Shown here one piece after another: positions 32,792 through 45,604 of a DNA stretch of 64,000 nt. Positions within the stretch are counted from its first letter, which is position 1, and every line of letters begins with the position of its first letter. The stretch lies in contig JARWMV010000247.1 of the NCBI GenBank assembly GCA_030998015.1, positions 682,001 through 746,000 on the forward strand. The letters run 5' to 3'. This DNA is from Ceratorhiza oryzae-sativae. Taxonomy: Eukaryota > Basidiomycota > Agaricomycetes > Cantharellales > Ceratobasidiaceae. The notes below the pieces were generated by a model, which worked only from the letters and a program-made list of their open reading frames with translations, was not told where the DNA came from and searched no databases. The position numbers and the translations under genes are program-made.

Positions 32792-33976
32792 TCATGACTG
32801 ACTGCGGCGCATACGTACCGGGTTGATCCATCTCTCCTTCCGGCTCCTCATTCTAGGTCGCACCTTTTTATACCACTCCCACGCAAACCGCATAACCTCT
32901 CCATCCGCACCAAACGGGCTCGGGATCTCCGAATACCCCGGGCGTGCAGTTGGATGGCGGACATACACCGCCGAACAAGTGTTGAATGCGACCTCGATAT
33001 AAGCGGGAATAAATAGCTGGGGCGAAGCGTAAGGCGGAAGCGAGAATGACGTTCCCTGATAGTTGATCACTGTCGCTTTTGTCTTTGGATGGATAAATGC
33101 CTTGGGGGCGTCGAGGCTGGATTTGGATCTGTATGGGGCTGGAGTGCTAGCTTCGGCTTTCGGAGCTGCTTCAGACGGGCTGGATTCAGAAGCTGGGTTT
33201 GTGGAGTCGGACTCTAGCCCGGACTCGGATTCAGCTGGCGGTTTGTCTTTGGCAGCTGTCTCTGCCTCCGACTCCTTTGGCGTTTCCTCCACAGGAGGTT
33301 TGACTATCTTTAACATGTCGATCGCCTCGGGATCCACGCAAACCATGTCCCCAGGATTTAGTAGTATGTTTGGGTTTGAGCACTACCCATTTACCATTAA
33401 TAAGCCTAGACACCCAACAAAATTATGACCCTCACCTTCTTCCCATTCAATTGAACCTTTCCATGCACAACAAGCTGCCTCGCCTGCCAAGCACTCGTCG
33501 CAAAACAACACCTGAACAAAAATACGTCGATCCGCCGTTCAACCTCGATGAGCATCAGACTCGTCACTGGCGTCGGAGGGAGATGTTCACTTGGATACTT
33601 CGATTTCCTTCCGACATAGCTCTCGATAGCGGACAATGAAGCATTTGTGGACGCCGACGGTCGGGTATCAGGCAATGTTTCGGGGAGGAACCACCGTTGG
33701 AACCGTTTCTCGGTAATCCAGTCTCCGTGGTACGCTCGAATGAACCTTTTAGCTACCCATCGTTGCTGAAAGAGTGTCTTGGAGGATTTGGTGAATTTTG
33801 TTGCCGATACGCCGGGGCCAATAGAGCGATTCCAGATCGACCAGAGATTAACGGGCTTCCAGCTCTGAGTTGTTTCGAAGAATGAGAATCATTGTGTGTT
33901 ATTATTAAATTCAAGTGCAACGCTTTACCATCCGTGGAAGGCTTCGTGCCAGGTTGAAGACATTTGCGTCCCGCAT
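32792..33976 (-). CDS. Mitochondrial small-subunit ribosomal protein uS4m (Nam9 type)
   Basis: The protein starts MRDANVFNLARSLPRM at 33976. After one intron comes SWKPVNLWSIWNRSIGP, then FTKSSKTLFQQRWVAKKFIR and AYHGDWITEKRFQRWFLPE, the typical fungal Nam9 start. The S4 RNA-binding domain is EVERRIDVFLFRCCFATSAW with QARQLVVHGKVQLNGKK. After a second intron follows a Pro/Glu/Ser-rich stretch (about residues 190-250), and the C-terminal block PPYASPQLFIPAYIEVAFNT is typical of the fungal mitochondrial form. Stop at 32792-32794. The protein binds 15S rRNA in the mitoribosome. TCACGTGA at 34011-34018 lies 35 bases before the ATG. All exons are in frame and no lesion was seen. Confidence 0.9.
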
Positions 33977-34010
33977 GGCGGAAGTCGAAAAGTGAGAGCC
34001 TACCCATAGA

Positions 34011-34018
34011 TCACGTGA
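34011..34018. promoter_or_regulatory. TCACGTGA box before the uS4m gene
   Basis: A perfect eight-base palindrome, the core of basic helix-loop-helix (Cbf1/USF type) sites, 35 bases upstream of the uS4m start on the minus strand. Confidence 0.5.
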
Positions 34019-35240
34019 CAATATCCCACATACATTTGTAGACAGGATAGATCGAACCATGCTAACTCTCCTCACTATACCGCATGTATGCGGCGTTATG
34101 GCCATGTAGCATGTATCTGTGTAAAGATTAAATATAATATTTGCTTAAAAACTCTCATGAAGCCGGCCCGCACATGGAACAAGCTCAGCAAACAGCCAAA
34201 ACTCTGGCTATTCAGTCAAATCCGCTGGGGCTCTGAAGCACTCAAGAGCAAATTGGGCGATCAGTAGTTTCAAAACTGATCGCGAGTATGCCTCAAGACC
34301 AGTTTTGAGCCCACGGATCGTCCCAGAGACTTGTGACAGCCCTGGCTATTAGGCGGATTTGGCCGTGATATAGCACCTACTAATACCCTACTCTAACTAA
34401 GCTTTTTAGCGCCTACTGGATCACGGGTAGCACGGGCTAATGGCGCTGCCAGGGCCCGGCAGGCCCTAAAAGGCTTAGTTAGACGTGTCGAACTACTTCG
34501 CGCTGGCTAGACTCTCGACTTTTGGCTGAGACTCCCATGAAACTAGAATCTGACAAGATCCGTGTCTGAATTCCCAAAGTTCGCCATCAATCTCGGCAGT
34601 TAGTTTTTGGTAAGGCCATGCTTGTGGGGGCAGGTAGGTAGTGCTATCCCTCCATCAGGACATTGCATCAACAACCTTTCTGCAGCGAATCTTTCATCAG
34701 GGTATGCTGTAAGCCTTGATCGACGACCTTGTAAACTTAGATTTCCGCTACACAGTCACACCTGCTTACCAGACCTGCCAGGGGTCGGCCGGTGCAAAAC
34801 ACCCGAAGCGTCCTAGTAGTGTATTGTTGGCCTTATAGAACCACTCTCAGAATATCCACCATCCTGTGATTTTGAATGATGGTATTGGCATGTAGCCATT
34901 TGGTGTCAATTTTGCAGAGCTACAAGGAGGTAGATCTGTGAATATCCAGCCGTTCAACTACCACAAGCATCACTTTCAATGAATAGGCTGGATTTCCAGC
35001 CATCAATTGCCCACATAATCGCCAAAAACACATCACGCATAGCTACACAGTCGGCGTGAGCCAAACATCGAGTCACACACGTCCTTCGGCGGCCCAGACA
35101 GCCTCACCAACCCCCACGACCTTGTGAATCTCACCATTCACCCTGTGCGTGCGACAAAACGCCAGACTGAGAGCCTGTAGAAGTTTAAAAAACTGGGGCG
35201 ATTCGTGAGTATCGTTTACTCTTGCCGCAGATCCTCCATC
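34019..35240. other. Intergenic, nothing recognised
   Basis: No gene-like frame was found between the uS4m promoter and the broken GMC gene. A small G+C-rich palindromic patch lies near 34450-34480 (CCAGGGCCCGGCAGG), of unknown meaning. Confidence 0.4.
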
Positions 35241-37581
35241 ATGATTGGTCACTATTTACAGACGCTAGCTTCAGTCTTGGTCCCTTCCCTTACTAACTAC
35301 GCTTTCAGTGTCGTAACCAGCAATCCCGCTGATGTTTCAAACAAAACCTATGATTACATCATTGTGGGCGGTGGCCTTACCGGACCAGCTGTAGCGGCAC
35401 GGATTTCAGAGGTATCAAGCAATTCTGTGCTAACTATTGAAGCTGGTGGAGACGGTCGTAGAGACACCAGGGTATACGATATCTACAAGTGCGTTGCGCC
35501 TTTTACTTGGTCAATAGCCTGACTGAGCCGCCACTTGCAATAGGTATACTAAGGCCTTCAAGACGAGCATGAACTGGGGATTCCCTGCTGACCAGGGCAA
35601 AACCATTAATGCTGGCAAAACTCTTGGTGATTCTTCCTCGATCAATGGAGGTGATTCACCAGAAAGCAATGTCGACTACAATATCTGATGGTTTGATAGT
35701 GCACTATACGCGGGGACTTACTGCTCAGTATGACGCATGGTCTTCCCTTCTGACATTGCCTGAGCAAAGCTTGAACTGGAACTAGGATAGCATGTTTGCC
35801 TATATGAAGAAGGTGAGGCTTTGTATAACCTAACGCATTTTGTGCCGTATTTGAGCCTCTATAGTCCGAGGGGTTTTCTCCAGCCGATCCTGGACAAGCT
35901 GCGAAAGGTGCACAATCTAATCCTGACTATCATGGGACAGCCGGTCCAGTTCAGGTTACTTTTCCGTAAGCTCACTTCACTTCCATTTTTTACAGGATAC
36001 AATGCTGAGTGAATTGCGGGAATCGGATGTATGGAGGACCACAACAACGAAACTTTGTCGAGACGATCAAAAAGACGCACGACGTCGACGCTTGCGCCGA
36101 CCTCAACGGCGGATCTCCGAATTGCGTATCATAAACCCCTCTAACCCTCGACAGGCACCGAGATGACTCTCGCTCTTCCTCGGCTGAGGCCTATCTCACA
36201 CCCATTGAAGTTGTTCGTGAGAATTGGACCGTGCTGATTCAACAGCAGGCAACCAAGGTTCTGTTCCAGAGGGGGGGTAGCCTGCTGTAGCGACTGGAGT
36301 CGAATTCGGTTGGAGCTCGGGCGAACGATACATAGCTTATGCACGAAAACAGGACATTCTAGCCGCAGGTGCCATCAACGCAAGTGTAATATTCTTCATA
36401 ATAAGCGCAAAGATTGAATCGACCTACAGACCCCCGCCTTACTTCAACTTTCGGGTGTCGACGACAAGTCTAAATTATCACCTCTTGGAATTGAACCGAT
36501 TGTTGATCTACCAACTGTCGGGAAAAACTTACGAGAACGAACCATGAACGCGCTCGGCGCTGTGGGGAATGGCTTTGATGTCGGAGGATCTGGCCCGTCA
36601 GACTGTATTGCGTTTCCCAATTTATACCAGGTATTTTGTTGTCGCCTCGCAGATCCAGGTAAGCCACCGGTTCACTCAATGCGGCCCTGGCTAACACCGT
36701 ATAAAGTCTAATATTTCAACTTGGCAAACGCGCAAGCGGCGAATGGTGCCAGTGCGGCTGCTCTCTAAAAGATCTTCCAAATTCAGGCTGACCTCATTAC
36801 CAGGGCTACTGGTAAGGGGGGTTTTAATAATAATAAAATTCTTGGGGTAGATCCCAAATGACCGAATGGTCAGCTCCCATGGTAGAGCTCTTCTACGATA
36901 CCGGTTACCCAGCGACTCTCGGGATTGATATGTGGTCTCTTCTTCCATTTTCACGTGCAGCGTTCAGATCAATGTATGTCAATTTCGACTAGAGTCACTT
37001 GAAACCACTTACATGTCTTACTCAGTCCGCAGACCCGTTGACCAAGCCCGTCACAACCGTGAATTACTTTTCCGTAGATTTTGATCTCCAATGCCAGATT
37101 GCGGGTGCGCGCATGGCTCGAGAGATCTTAACCACCACCCCACTCAGGTGAGCTCTTTTCAATAACCTCAACTTCACGCATATACCCATACATTCTCTTG
37201 TTTTGGGGTTGTTAACGCTTTAGCTCTTTGTCTATTGAACAACTGGTCCCAGATGAATCTGTTCTCCCTGATAACGCAACGGATGCTGCCTACTCTAGGT
37301 GGATAAAAAATAATTTTCGCTCCGTTTTTCACCCCATTGCAACATGCGCGATGATATCTCGTGGCCTCGGGGGCGTGGTCGATGGCCGGCTGCGAGTCTA
37401 TGGCACTAAGAATGTCCGGGTTGTGGATGCGAGTGCTATGCCGATGCAAGTTAGCGGTCATCTATCGGCAACTTAGTATGGATTTGCTGAGAAGGTGAAG
37501 CTCTGACACTTTGATGGAGCACAGGTCTAACCGCGCCTTGAATTGTTGCAGGCTGCCGATATTATTAAGAACAATCTATGA
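35241..37581 (+). pseudogene. GMC oxidoreductase (aryl-alcohol-oxidase-like) pseudogene
   Basis: The first exon starts MIGHYLQTLASVLVPS (signal-like) and has the FAD-binding motif YDYIIVGGGLTGPAVAARIS with LTIEAGGDGRRD. After an intron comes MNWGFPADQGKTINAGKTLG then DSSSING, the GMC signature 1 region. In-frame stops follow soon after (about 35688 and others near 35730-35800), and the middle is fragmented. The C-terminal part returns with FHPIATCAM, the catalytic His region, and VVDASAMPMQVSGHLSAT. There a TAG replaces the usual Leu codon before YGFAEK, then AADIIKNNL ends at 37581. Aryl-alcohol oxidases make H2O2 during lignocellulose decay. This copy cannot make an intact enzyme. Order and introns are preserved, so decay is moderate in age. 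Confidence 0.8.
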
Positions 37582-38825
37582 ACTATTCTAGAAGTATTTA
37601 TGGTTTCAGTTGTATCGCAGAATCCGGCCACAATTGGTTGGCATCCGCTCACGCTAGCCCCTTTGTGTGCAGCAGTTGGCTCCCGTAGCTGCCTGGCTTT
37701 ATTCACCCCCTGTTGACCAAGCAGGTTTGGTCTTAAACAAATCGTGTGGCTGCGTTTGATATAATTTCTGGTTACATTCGTTCTATTGTAAGGCGAATAG
37801 AAACACGTTACATGAGAAGAGTCAAAGCACGCTCAAAAATGCAGCGCATGGAACGATAAGAGTAAAGTACGGGCGCGAAAAAGCGGGACGTGAGGCTACG
37901 ATTTGGGAGGTACGGACAGCGCTTCTGGTACGTTCACGTGAGTGCCTACCGATCCTACTCGTGCAATGATGAGACTCCGCGTCTATGATCGGCACTGACC
38001 GACTGACCAGCCCCACTTGTCCAACACAGTCGTCGCCCCCAAGCTCGAATAAACCAGTCCCACAACACCGACCATACCGACCTAATCGGTCAATAGGATC
38101 GCGATTCTGTTCCCCCTTGATTTGGAATGTTGGCTTGAGCATGTTGGATTGCGTCAACCCGGGTCACTGTTCGAGGTTGCGACTTTGGCGTTTTTGGTTC
38201 ATCGTCTCGCGAGATTTTACCGGGTGTCGATACTGCTTTGTGGCTACTGATTGACTAATTGAGGCGGTGGCTTTTCGAAAGGGTGTTGATTTACAGATTC
38301 AATATATCCTGCGATCCACAAGAGTTGACGATGAAACATAAAAACTCCAAGTGGCGAAGTATATTTCCCGCTCCCCGTTTCCATGGCGAAACCAATTCAA
38401 AGGCCTTGACGAATATACCTCATTCGCTGGCCAAGATCCCTCAAGACTTGCGTCGGAATGGGTGATATTTTGTGCCAGATATCATCTTTCGTAAACGACA
38501 AAAGAATATGCCAGTCATATAGACTTAACCAAAGGCACGCATGCGGGCGGGTGAATCATTTGGGGCCTCGGCACGTTGATCGGGGTGCGTCGATGCCCTC
38601 TTACCTCAGCCCCACAGCCCACTTGTTTAGGCAAAAAGCGTGACTATATGCATACACCCCCTAGGGTTCACGGTCCAACATATAATGCACCTCCCCCATA
38701 GACCACAAAAACGTGTTGCTGATAGGGGGAAAAGGTGTAGTAAAAAGGTGGGATGGGGGCCTCAGGCTTCTCCCGACCGCGATCTTTGTTAAATCCCCCT
38801 CGAAATATTTAGCAAATTTCGCATT
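37582..38825. other. Intergenic, nothing recognised
   Basis: A TCACGTGA occurs near 37933. Otherwise no feature with support. Open frames at 37985-38254 and 38259-38465 are short and unlike any family I know. Confidence 0.4.
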
Positions 38826-41057
38826 ATGATGTCGTATAGCGCTATTCCCGCCGCCGCTCACTTTGCCCTCTTGTCTATGGTTCCTCGTTACGGCTATATA
38901 GTGGAACGAGCCTTGGGGTAAGTCTTGTCTCCTCCACGCGTGGTATTCAGCTCATCCCACCCTACAGGCCTGCCAAGTACCCCGCCTATGCCTACCTTGC
39001 ATTCCGATATGCCCGACCCATACTTCCCCCTCTCTTGTCCAATCCCATCGCCCACCATGTCGTCCAGCAGCCAAGGGCCTACTTTGACCGCCGTCTTGTC
39101 GGACCGCGCGCTCTGCTCTCTGCAACGTTCAGTTTCGGTCTCTGGCTCGCCTGCTGGGTCGCTCACAGCTTAGGTATCGCTAGCCCACTGTACCGAGGCT
39201 ACGCAAACTTGGTTGGCCGCTTGCGAGAGTAAGTAAAATAAATTTATACACCAATGTCTATAGTTAACGATTTCCATGTTTGCCCTTTAGCGTATCAAGA
39301 TTCCCAGGTTTCGTCTGGTCGGGCGTTTGGAACCTTGTGGACTTGGTCTTTCTGCACGTCATAACCCTAGTTCGACGTGCATTGGGGACTTGGCACCGTA
39401 TACTCGACTACACCGACCACCTGTTCGCCGAGGCTTGCTCAGAACTCGCCCGGGCATTGTGGCCATGCACAATGGTCTATGCTATGGCCCTCCTATTCTC
39501 TGGCCACGAATTTGCGATCCTGGTCTACGATTCATCCATGTAAGTGCCCAGTAGAATATGCTTGTATTTGTTGTCGTTGAATTATCGATTTCTAGGGTTT
39601 CAAAATATCCGCTCGCCTGTTTGAATGGGATCGTGACTCTCGTCGTTCTTCGAGATGTCTTACTGAAGGCGCTTCGGCTCGCTGGACTGGCTTTCAGCTC
39701 GGCCACCCATGCCTATGCCGTGGCAATCTCACGTCTGATCCTCGTTGTGCCTGGATCTATGCTTTGGATGGTCGGGCTTCTTTTCGGCTTGCTGGTGCCC
39801 TCAATCGGGTTGTTACCACGGGTTGGTTCTGTAAGTCTCGCGAATCTATCACGTTTTTGGCGGAGAGTTTAATCATTCCGAAATAGTTGTGCGAAGTATA
39901 CTATCCTCACATTCCTTATCCACGGGGATGTGTTGGCGTGCCAATTTATCCGGCCTCGCACTTCGCTTCGAAGGGTGCTCAAATGCACCTTTCGACTACT
40001 TCGTTTTTGCTTCGCTCGCGTGTGTGTGGCGCCGGTTCGATTGCTGGTTCGGCTCGGCATTTCTACTGCGTGTAGGACTACGCGCCTCCTTTTCATCGGA
40101 ATCTTAATGCCCCTTGCTCGACTTGTTTTATCCAAGGCTTTTTGTTGGGCATCGAGTAAGTGCCACTTATTACCTGTGAAATAAACTGACTGGAACATTA
40201 TGGCAGGATTTTGCATTGCTGGAGGCGTAGTGGCTGCCACGGTCGGCCTAGTAGCTCTGGCGGTGATCGCGTTCACCTTGGTGACTTGTTTGAACCTGTT
40301 GATCCAACCGAAGGTGATTTAACCACTTATGATCATCAGAGTGTTATCATTAATCAGACGATTTGTAGATCCACTGGGAAGCAACCAAGAATAGTCTTGT
40401 GTTGCCAGAGTTGGGAGCCAAACCATCGACCAGCCTGCTCGAACAGCCCCTCTCCGACTCCCCCTCCTCCATCAGCTCTCCAAAACCGGAGCCGTCCGAG
40501 GGCATGCGCCGACTAGCGCTCCTCATCAATGTGTACCTGGATGGTTCCGCGCCGGTCGAGGCAATCGAAGAGCTGGAAGCCGGATTCGGGGAGAGCTCAT
40601 CGATCCATGCCCCGCCTATTCCTGAGGTGGTATCCCCCCAACCCCGTTCTTTTCGGCCCCGACAACCCCGATCCTGGCCCCTTCACTGTTCCTCACCCCG
40701 GTCCCCACGTCACAGCCGATCCTAGCCCCTGAGTGCACCAAGAAGACGAGGACGAGGACATCCTGTCCCTCGTCAGCCGGCTGTCGAACTTCAGCCTTGC
40801 ACTAGACTCGACACAGGGCCTGTAGAGATGCAGCGGCAGTCCGGCGGTCCCCCATCACCTTCGAGGCGTACCGGCCGCTTTCGAACCCAGGGCCGGTGAC
40901 TCCTCCCCGAAAGCAGTGGACGTATCTGGAGTGGGAGAGGGGCGCGATAGCCTCGTTCTGCTTGGGGTTGGTTGCCCCGGTGAACGAGGGGTTGCAGGAA
41001 CGGAACCTGGCGAGGGTCAATGCCGGGTACGTGGTGGATATGTTGATGAGGAAGTAG
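38826..41057 (+). CDS. Multi-pass membrane protein of unrecognised family, with apparent frameshifts near the 3' end
   Basis: ATG 38826 opens MMSYSAIPAAAHFALLSMVP; a normal donor at 38918 leads to an exon coding LSATFSFGLWLACWVAHSLG. Further exons give FVWSGVWNLVDLVFLHVITL, ALWPCTMVYAMALLFSGHEF, GIVTLVVLRDVLLKALRLAG, GSMLWMVGLLFGLLVPSIGL, RLLFIGILMPLARLVLSKAF and GGVVAATVGLVALAVIAFTL, so six to eight helices are likely. A polar cytosolic-looking tail has RRLALLINVYLDGSAPVEAI. The last part can be followed only by changing frame: VLFGPDNPDPGPFTVPHPGP, then EDEDILSLVSRLSNFSLALD, then FEAYRPLSNPGPVTPPRKQW to a TAG at 41055-41057. Codon use stays coding-like throughout, so one-base indels near 40640, 40735 and 40820 are the simplest reading. 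I do not recognise the family or function. Confidence 0.55.
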
Positions 41058-42067
41058 GGCGGGCGATGGTCGTTGGGTGGTGGGTGGTCGGCGGTGAGTG
41101 TGGTCGGCGGACTTGTGTCGTTCTTGTTTTTCTTTTCGGTTTTTATCTCTCTATTCTTGATTCTTCATCTTATTTTATTTCGTTTTTGTTTTTAATTTTC
41201 CATCCTCCTGGTTGGAAGCTACGAGGCTGGGTACGGACTGATGGCCGGGTCATCCGAGGCAGATAGTGTTCGCAAGCGACGAGGCGGATTGTTGATGAGT
41301 CGAACAGAGGTCGGATGGATGGAGAGACGAGTTCGTTGATGCACCATGCGGGCAGAAACAGCTCCGGCATAAAGGTGTGGACCTAGGGTGCGGCCATATT
41401 CGCCTAGAGGCCCGCATATCTCAGCCTATCGCATCCGTGCGAGTGGCCCTCGAGTACCCACCGTGTCGTCAAGCTGGCCCTGGTTTGGCATCGGTGCGTC
41501 TAGCCTGAAGTCAGGTCGAAGGGAGTACTCTGGTATGGTTTGCCGGATTGTTTGTTTGCTCTATCCAGTTCTGGTTTTGGTTTGTACCGCGTCCATCCTG
41601 GCTGACATGTAGTTTATGATCGACATCTTGTTGTGTAACAGCCTTGATTTTGTTTTGTACTCATATACAATCAGTTTATTTCCGGCTGGACCGGCTTATA
41701 TTTTATGCAGAGTTACCTGAGTGCGGGATATATGGCAAGCCCTCCGAGTTCTGTTTTGCTACTCAAAGTGTTCGATCATATACGGTTTAAGTTGTCGCTT
41801 TTCTCACTTGTAGCAGCTTAACTTTTCCGCGCTTGCTGTAAAATTTGCGCTCTAGTTGCGGACTCTCTTCGTAACCCTCCCCCTAATTTTTACTTCATGT
41901 CCACAGCCCCACTTGTATGCGCAGTTTGACCCTGCTGCTCACTTGTAGCGTCATAAAAGTAATTACGAACAGGGTGGGTCACGTGTAGTCTCGAAAGTTT
42001 GAGGCAGGAGCTGGGCGCTTGCAGCGATCATCCTTTACCCAACTATTTCGACAGAGTGGCTAGTGTC
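41058..42067. promoter_or_regulatory. Intergenic region with CACGTG box upstream of the helicase gene
   Basis: TCACGTGT at 41979-41986 is 82-89 bases before the MRH4-like ATG. The rest, including T-rich sequence at 41110-41200, shows no gene. Confidence 0.4.
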
Positions 42068-44104
42068 ATGCTAAGGAATACTCTAAGACAGACTACAGGA
42101 ATATCTTCGGCCCTGAATAGGCAAAAAAACCTTCAATCTTCATTTGTTATTCAGCGTTATAATGGGAGTGCTCAACAGTTTCTAGACTGGATTCGATCGT
42201 ACGAAACATCCTCAGAAGCTAGACTCTCTGAGCCTGAACCAGAGGGTCAGAAAGACTTCAGGAAAAGACCTTATCTACGCCGTTCGCCTGGAGACTTTTC
42301 ATTTGACCATCGTACTGAGTCAAAATCTCGAGATACTCGAAATACTTTTGACGGTGGTGACCGACGAAGGGGTTCATTTCGCAATAACGAGGACACCAAG
42401 GACAGCTATCGAAAATATGATAAACAAAAATACAACATGCCTTTGAGACTCGAGCGAAGAGTTTGGAGTACGAAGCCAGCTGTCAACGCTCCAACTCCAC
42501 TTGCGGACCCGGAGACCTTGATTCGAGCTATTCGGAATGCGTTTCCGCACGTCAAGAATCCTACGGCGATCCAGGCCGAACTTATTCCGGCTATACATAG
42601 CGGACAGGATGTCATACTTATGGACGAAACAGGAAGCGGAAAGTAAGTGTGTGCGCCGGTACCTACGAGTGAGACCTGACGTTCGCCATTGGAGCTTAGA
42701 ACCTTTGGAAGTGTGCTTGCGCTTTTATCGGAAGCCCAGAGATCACATCTCGGTGTTACTACACTCTTCATTGTCCCCCATCGCGACCTGGCCTACCAGA
42801 TTGAACACTGGTGTCAGAAGCTTTTGGCTGGACATTCTTCTGGAAAGCCATTCACCTCACACGTTCAGGTCCTCGCACGGCCACACGTTGATGATGTCCT
42901 CGCCCACATGAAGAAATCTCCCCCTCGGGTTTTGATCGCAACTCCTGGGGCTCTGATCGACGGCATAATGCACTCAAAGAACCCCCTTAAGCTTCATCTC
43001 TCTCTCCAGCGTATTATCGTTGACGAAGTTGACGTCACTATGAAGCTTTGGGATCGATACCAACAACCCCGTCAATCCAGAAGGCATATCCCCGAAGCAG
43101 CTCAAGCTATCGACCGCGTACTAGAGGATATCTGGCGCATAAAACGACCAAAACCGCAGATGGTTATGATGAGCGCCACGCTTTGGGTCCATGTCCGAAC
43201 ATGGCTGTTCGCGCAAAACGGGTGGATGGCCGAGAGAGTTGTGCGATTAAACGGAGTCAAGAATCCACGAGACGAGGAAGACGATTTTGCGTCGAGCAGT
43301 AACGATCGATTTGTTCATTCGGCGGTGGTGGTAGAGCCGGATGGGAGTTTACGGAACATGGTCCCTGCAGGTGAGGAGCAAGACGCTGAATCTGGAACGG
43401 AGCGTGGAATTCTGTCGCAGAGTCCTGCGCGTATACTGGAGGCGCTTGAAGATGACGCTACTAGTTCTGCTCCCGATACGCCTCGCCAAGAAACGCCATC
43501 CCAATCCACTCCTGAGCGAACCTTTTCCGAGATTACGGCCCCGCCGAGTGTCTTCGAAGCCATTGCTACATCTGTTGCCCTCGATGTTACCAACCGAGCC
43601 ATGTGCGTTTTTCCTGCTGGGTCCCCCGTGATACCTATCGTCCAAGAATTCCGGAAACTCGGGGTGAATGCTCGGTTGTTAGACCTCCGTCGCCAGATTT
43701 GGCATATCTCGAGACCTGGCGATTCTGAGACAGCATCTCCGGCAAGCACCTCAGAGCCTAAAGCTCTCGAAAAAGCCAAATCAACTCTTGGGTCCCAGGA
43801 AGTTGCAGGACGATCAAACAATTCATCATCCGATCCTACTCTACTCATCACAACCACCAATTCTGTCCGGGGCTTGGACATCCCGACTCTCTCGCACATC
43901 TACATTGTCGGGGGAGTCGATTCCGTGGCGGTATACCGTCACGTTGCTGGCCGCGTGGGGCGGTTTGGCATGCATGGAACGGTAATCTCGTTTGTCGATG
44001 CCGTTGGTTCCAGACAGGTGGGCGGATTCAGCGGAGAGAAGAGGCTGCAGAACTACCTGAAGCGGATGGGTGCAAATGTTGTTCCGTTTAAACATATACA
44101 GTAA
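42068..44104 (+). CDS. MRH4: DEAD-box RNA helicase, mitochondrial MRH4 type
   Basis: The start MLRNTLRQTTGISSALNRQK is rich in Arg and Ser with no acidic residue for 40 positions, like a mitochondrial presequence. A charged leader of about 150 residues precedes the helicase core. The motifs are a Gln-containing NPTAIQAELIPAI, Walker A DETGSGKT (the only intron splits its Lys codon, 42643 to about 42699), ATPGAL, DEVD in place of DEAD, MSAT, and in domain 2 RGLDIP and HVAGRVGRFG. The DEVD box and an insert of about 100 acidic and Ser/Pro-rich residues between the domains fit fungal Mrh4, which assembles the mitoribosomal large subunit in yeast. About 655 residues. Single intron, no lesion, TAA 44102-44104. 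Confidence 0.85.
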
Positions 44105-44363
44105 ATTTTTGGCGTCCTGACATCTCATTGTATCGATGCCCCCCACTCTTTGTTGTACTTTTGGACCTCTGTCAATAATCCCAAAGAGGAAGAACCTACA
44201 CGTGACGAAGTGTTTGCCACTTTCGACCACGACTGGCCGGGTGTTCGAACGAAACAAAAAGTGGATTACCAACAATTTCGCTTGAAAATCCTGAAGGGGG
44301 TAAGTAGTGATGCACGCAATCATGGCGTGCTCATCCGACTTGGATGTTTTCCTCCCACCCTCG

Positions 44364-44510
44364 CAATCACGCCTGGACATGACGACCACACGCCGAGTAC
44401 CACACCAGTCGGCGCTGGAGACCCAAGGCGTACTCGCTCGCTATATGCGCAACTTCTGCTGCGATGATGTTTAAATAGCGTGCTGGTTGGATTCTGCTCT
44501 CCCTTCCGTC
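44364..44510 (+). repeat. Distal conserved block of unit 1
   Basis: This contains CGCAATCACG, CCAGTCGGCGCTGGAG, CTATATGCGCAACTTCTGC and a TTTAAATAG box. Related sequence is at 47290-47420 and 49548-49680. It sits about 1.3 kb before each small gene. The arrangement looks like a complete core promoter with no gene directly behind it. Confidence 0.5.
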
Positions 44511-45604
44511 TGATTCCCCCGGACCACATCCCTTATCGCCAGATGACGACTCAATGTGCCTTCATTCTCCACCTGTTTACACCCATCTATCAGTATTTTT
44601 CATTTCATTTCTCGACAGGAGGGCCAGCTTCGATGCCATTTCGGGCCCTTCTTGAACACTTTTGACGACTATGCGGATTCACGACCACCAACGCTGGTGG
44701 CCAACATTTTCACAGCACTCATTATTCAGCGGGGGTGAGGCGCTCCGACCTACTGGATAATCAACCATATGCTACCGATTTACAGTACGATGGATGTTAG
44801 CGCTAGTGTTTGCGGGCGTCGCCATTTCTCCAACCGCCTCCGCAAGCCGGGCAAGTCGACACTCCCCGCTATCCGCCCCCAACCCTATCAGGCTTATGGC
44901 CCTCGACCACGTTTCTCGCACATCGCTCACCATCGGAATTCTATCGCAGCCATATCACCATTATTTCAGCACGCTCCATTCTGTTCACTCGTCACCTGGG
45001 CAAAGCTCTGTGAAGGGGTGAAGGGTTACCAAGCCATGCGATCTTCTCTCGGATATCATCGGTCTTAACTTTGAAGTATATCAGCATTGCGTTACTTCGC
45101 GGGCGCCAATGATTAGCTGACTGCCAAAACCCACTCAGCACGGATATGGGCAAACCTGTTCCTGGAATATCGTCACTTGGCCTTTCAACATAGTTGCCGG
45201 ATGTCACTTGCCCCCGCTTTGTGGTCCGTTCTTGCGCACAGCCGAGGTCACCAGATTTACATCAACGCAGATGGCAAAACGCTGGACCGCTATCGACGAC
45301 AATCACCCCTATTCTCCACTCCGCAACTCGCCTAGCGCGCGAAAGCAGCTCTCCTGGCCCCTCATGTTTATCGCAGCACACAGTTCCCAGAGAGACTCTC
45401 CCGAAATTCTGGGTAACCTCGATCGGTGGACGGGGGACGGGGGTGCCACACCTGGCCGCGTTGGGCCAGATGCTTGCTTCTCATTCTCGGCACTTCGGCA
45501 GTCACCACATGAGTCAATAGTGCGTGAATAAACGAGGCAATAGTGCGTGAATAAATGGATTGGTGGATGCTGGCCATCTGGGAGCGTGCGCCGCTTGTGG
45601 CGGT

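Noticed and set aside
41926..41965. GCAGTTTGACCC...CTTGTAGCGTCATAAAAG, faintly like the SINE 3' end
   Set aside because: Too few matches, no A tail and no flanking duplication.
43315..43899. Antisense open frame of 194 codons opposite the MRH4-like gene
   Set aside because: It lies wholly against a conserved exon and its product has no family features; a frame shadow of the helicase.
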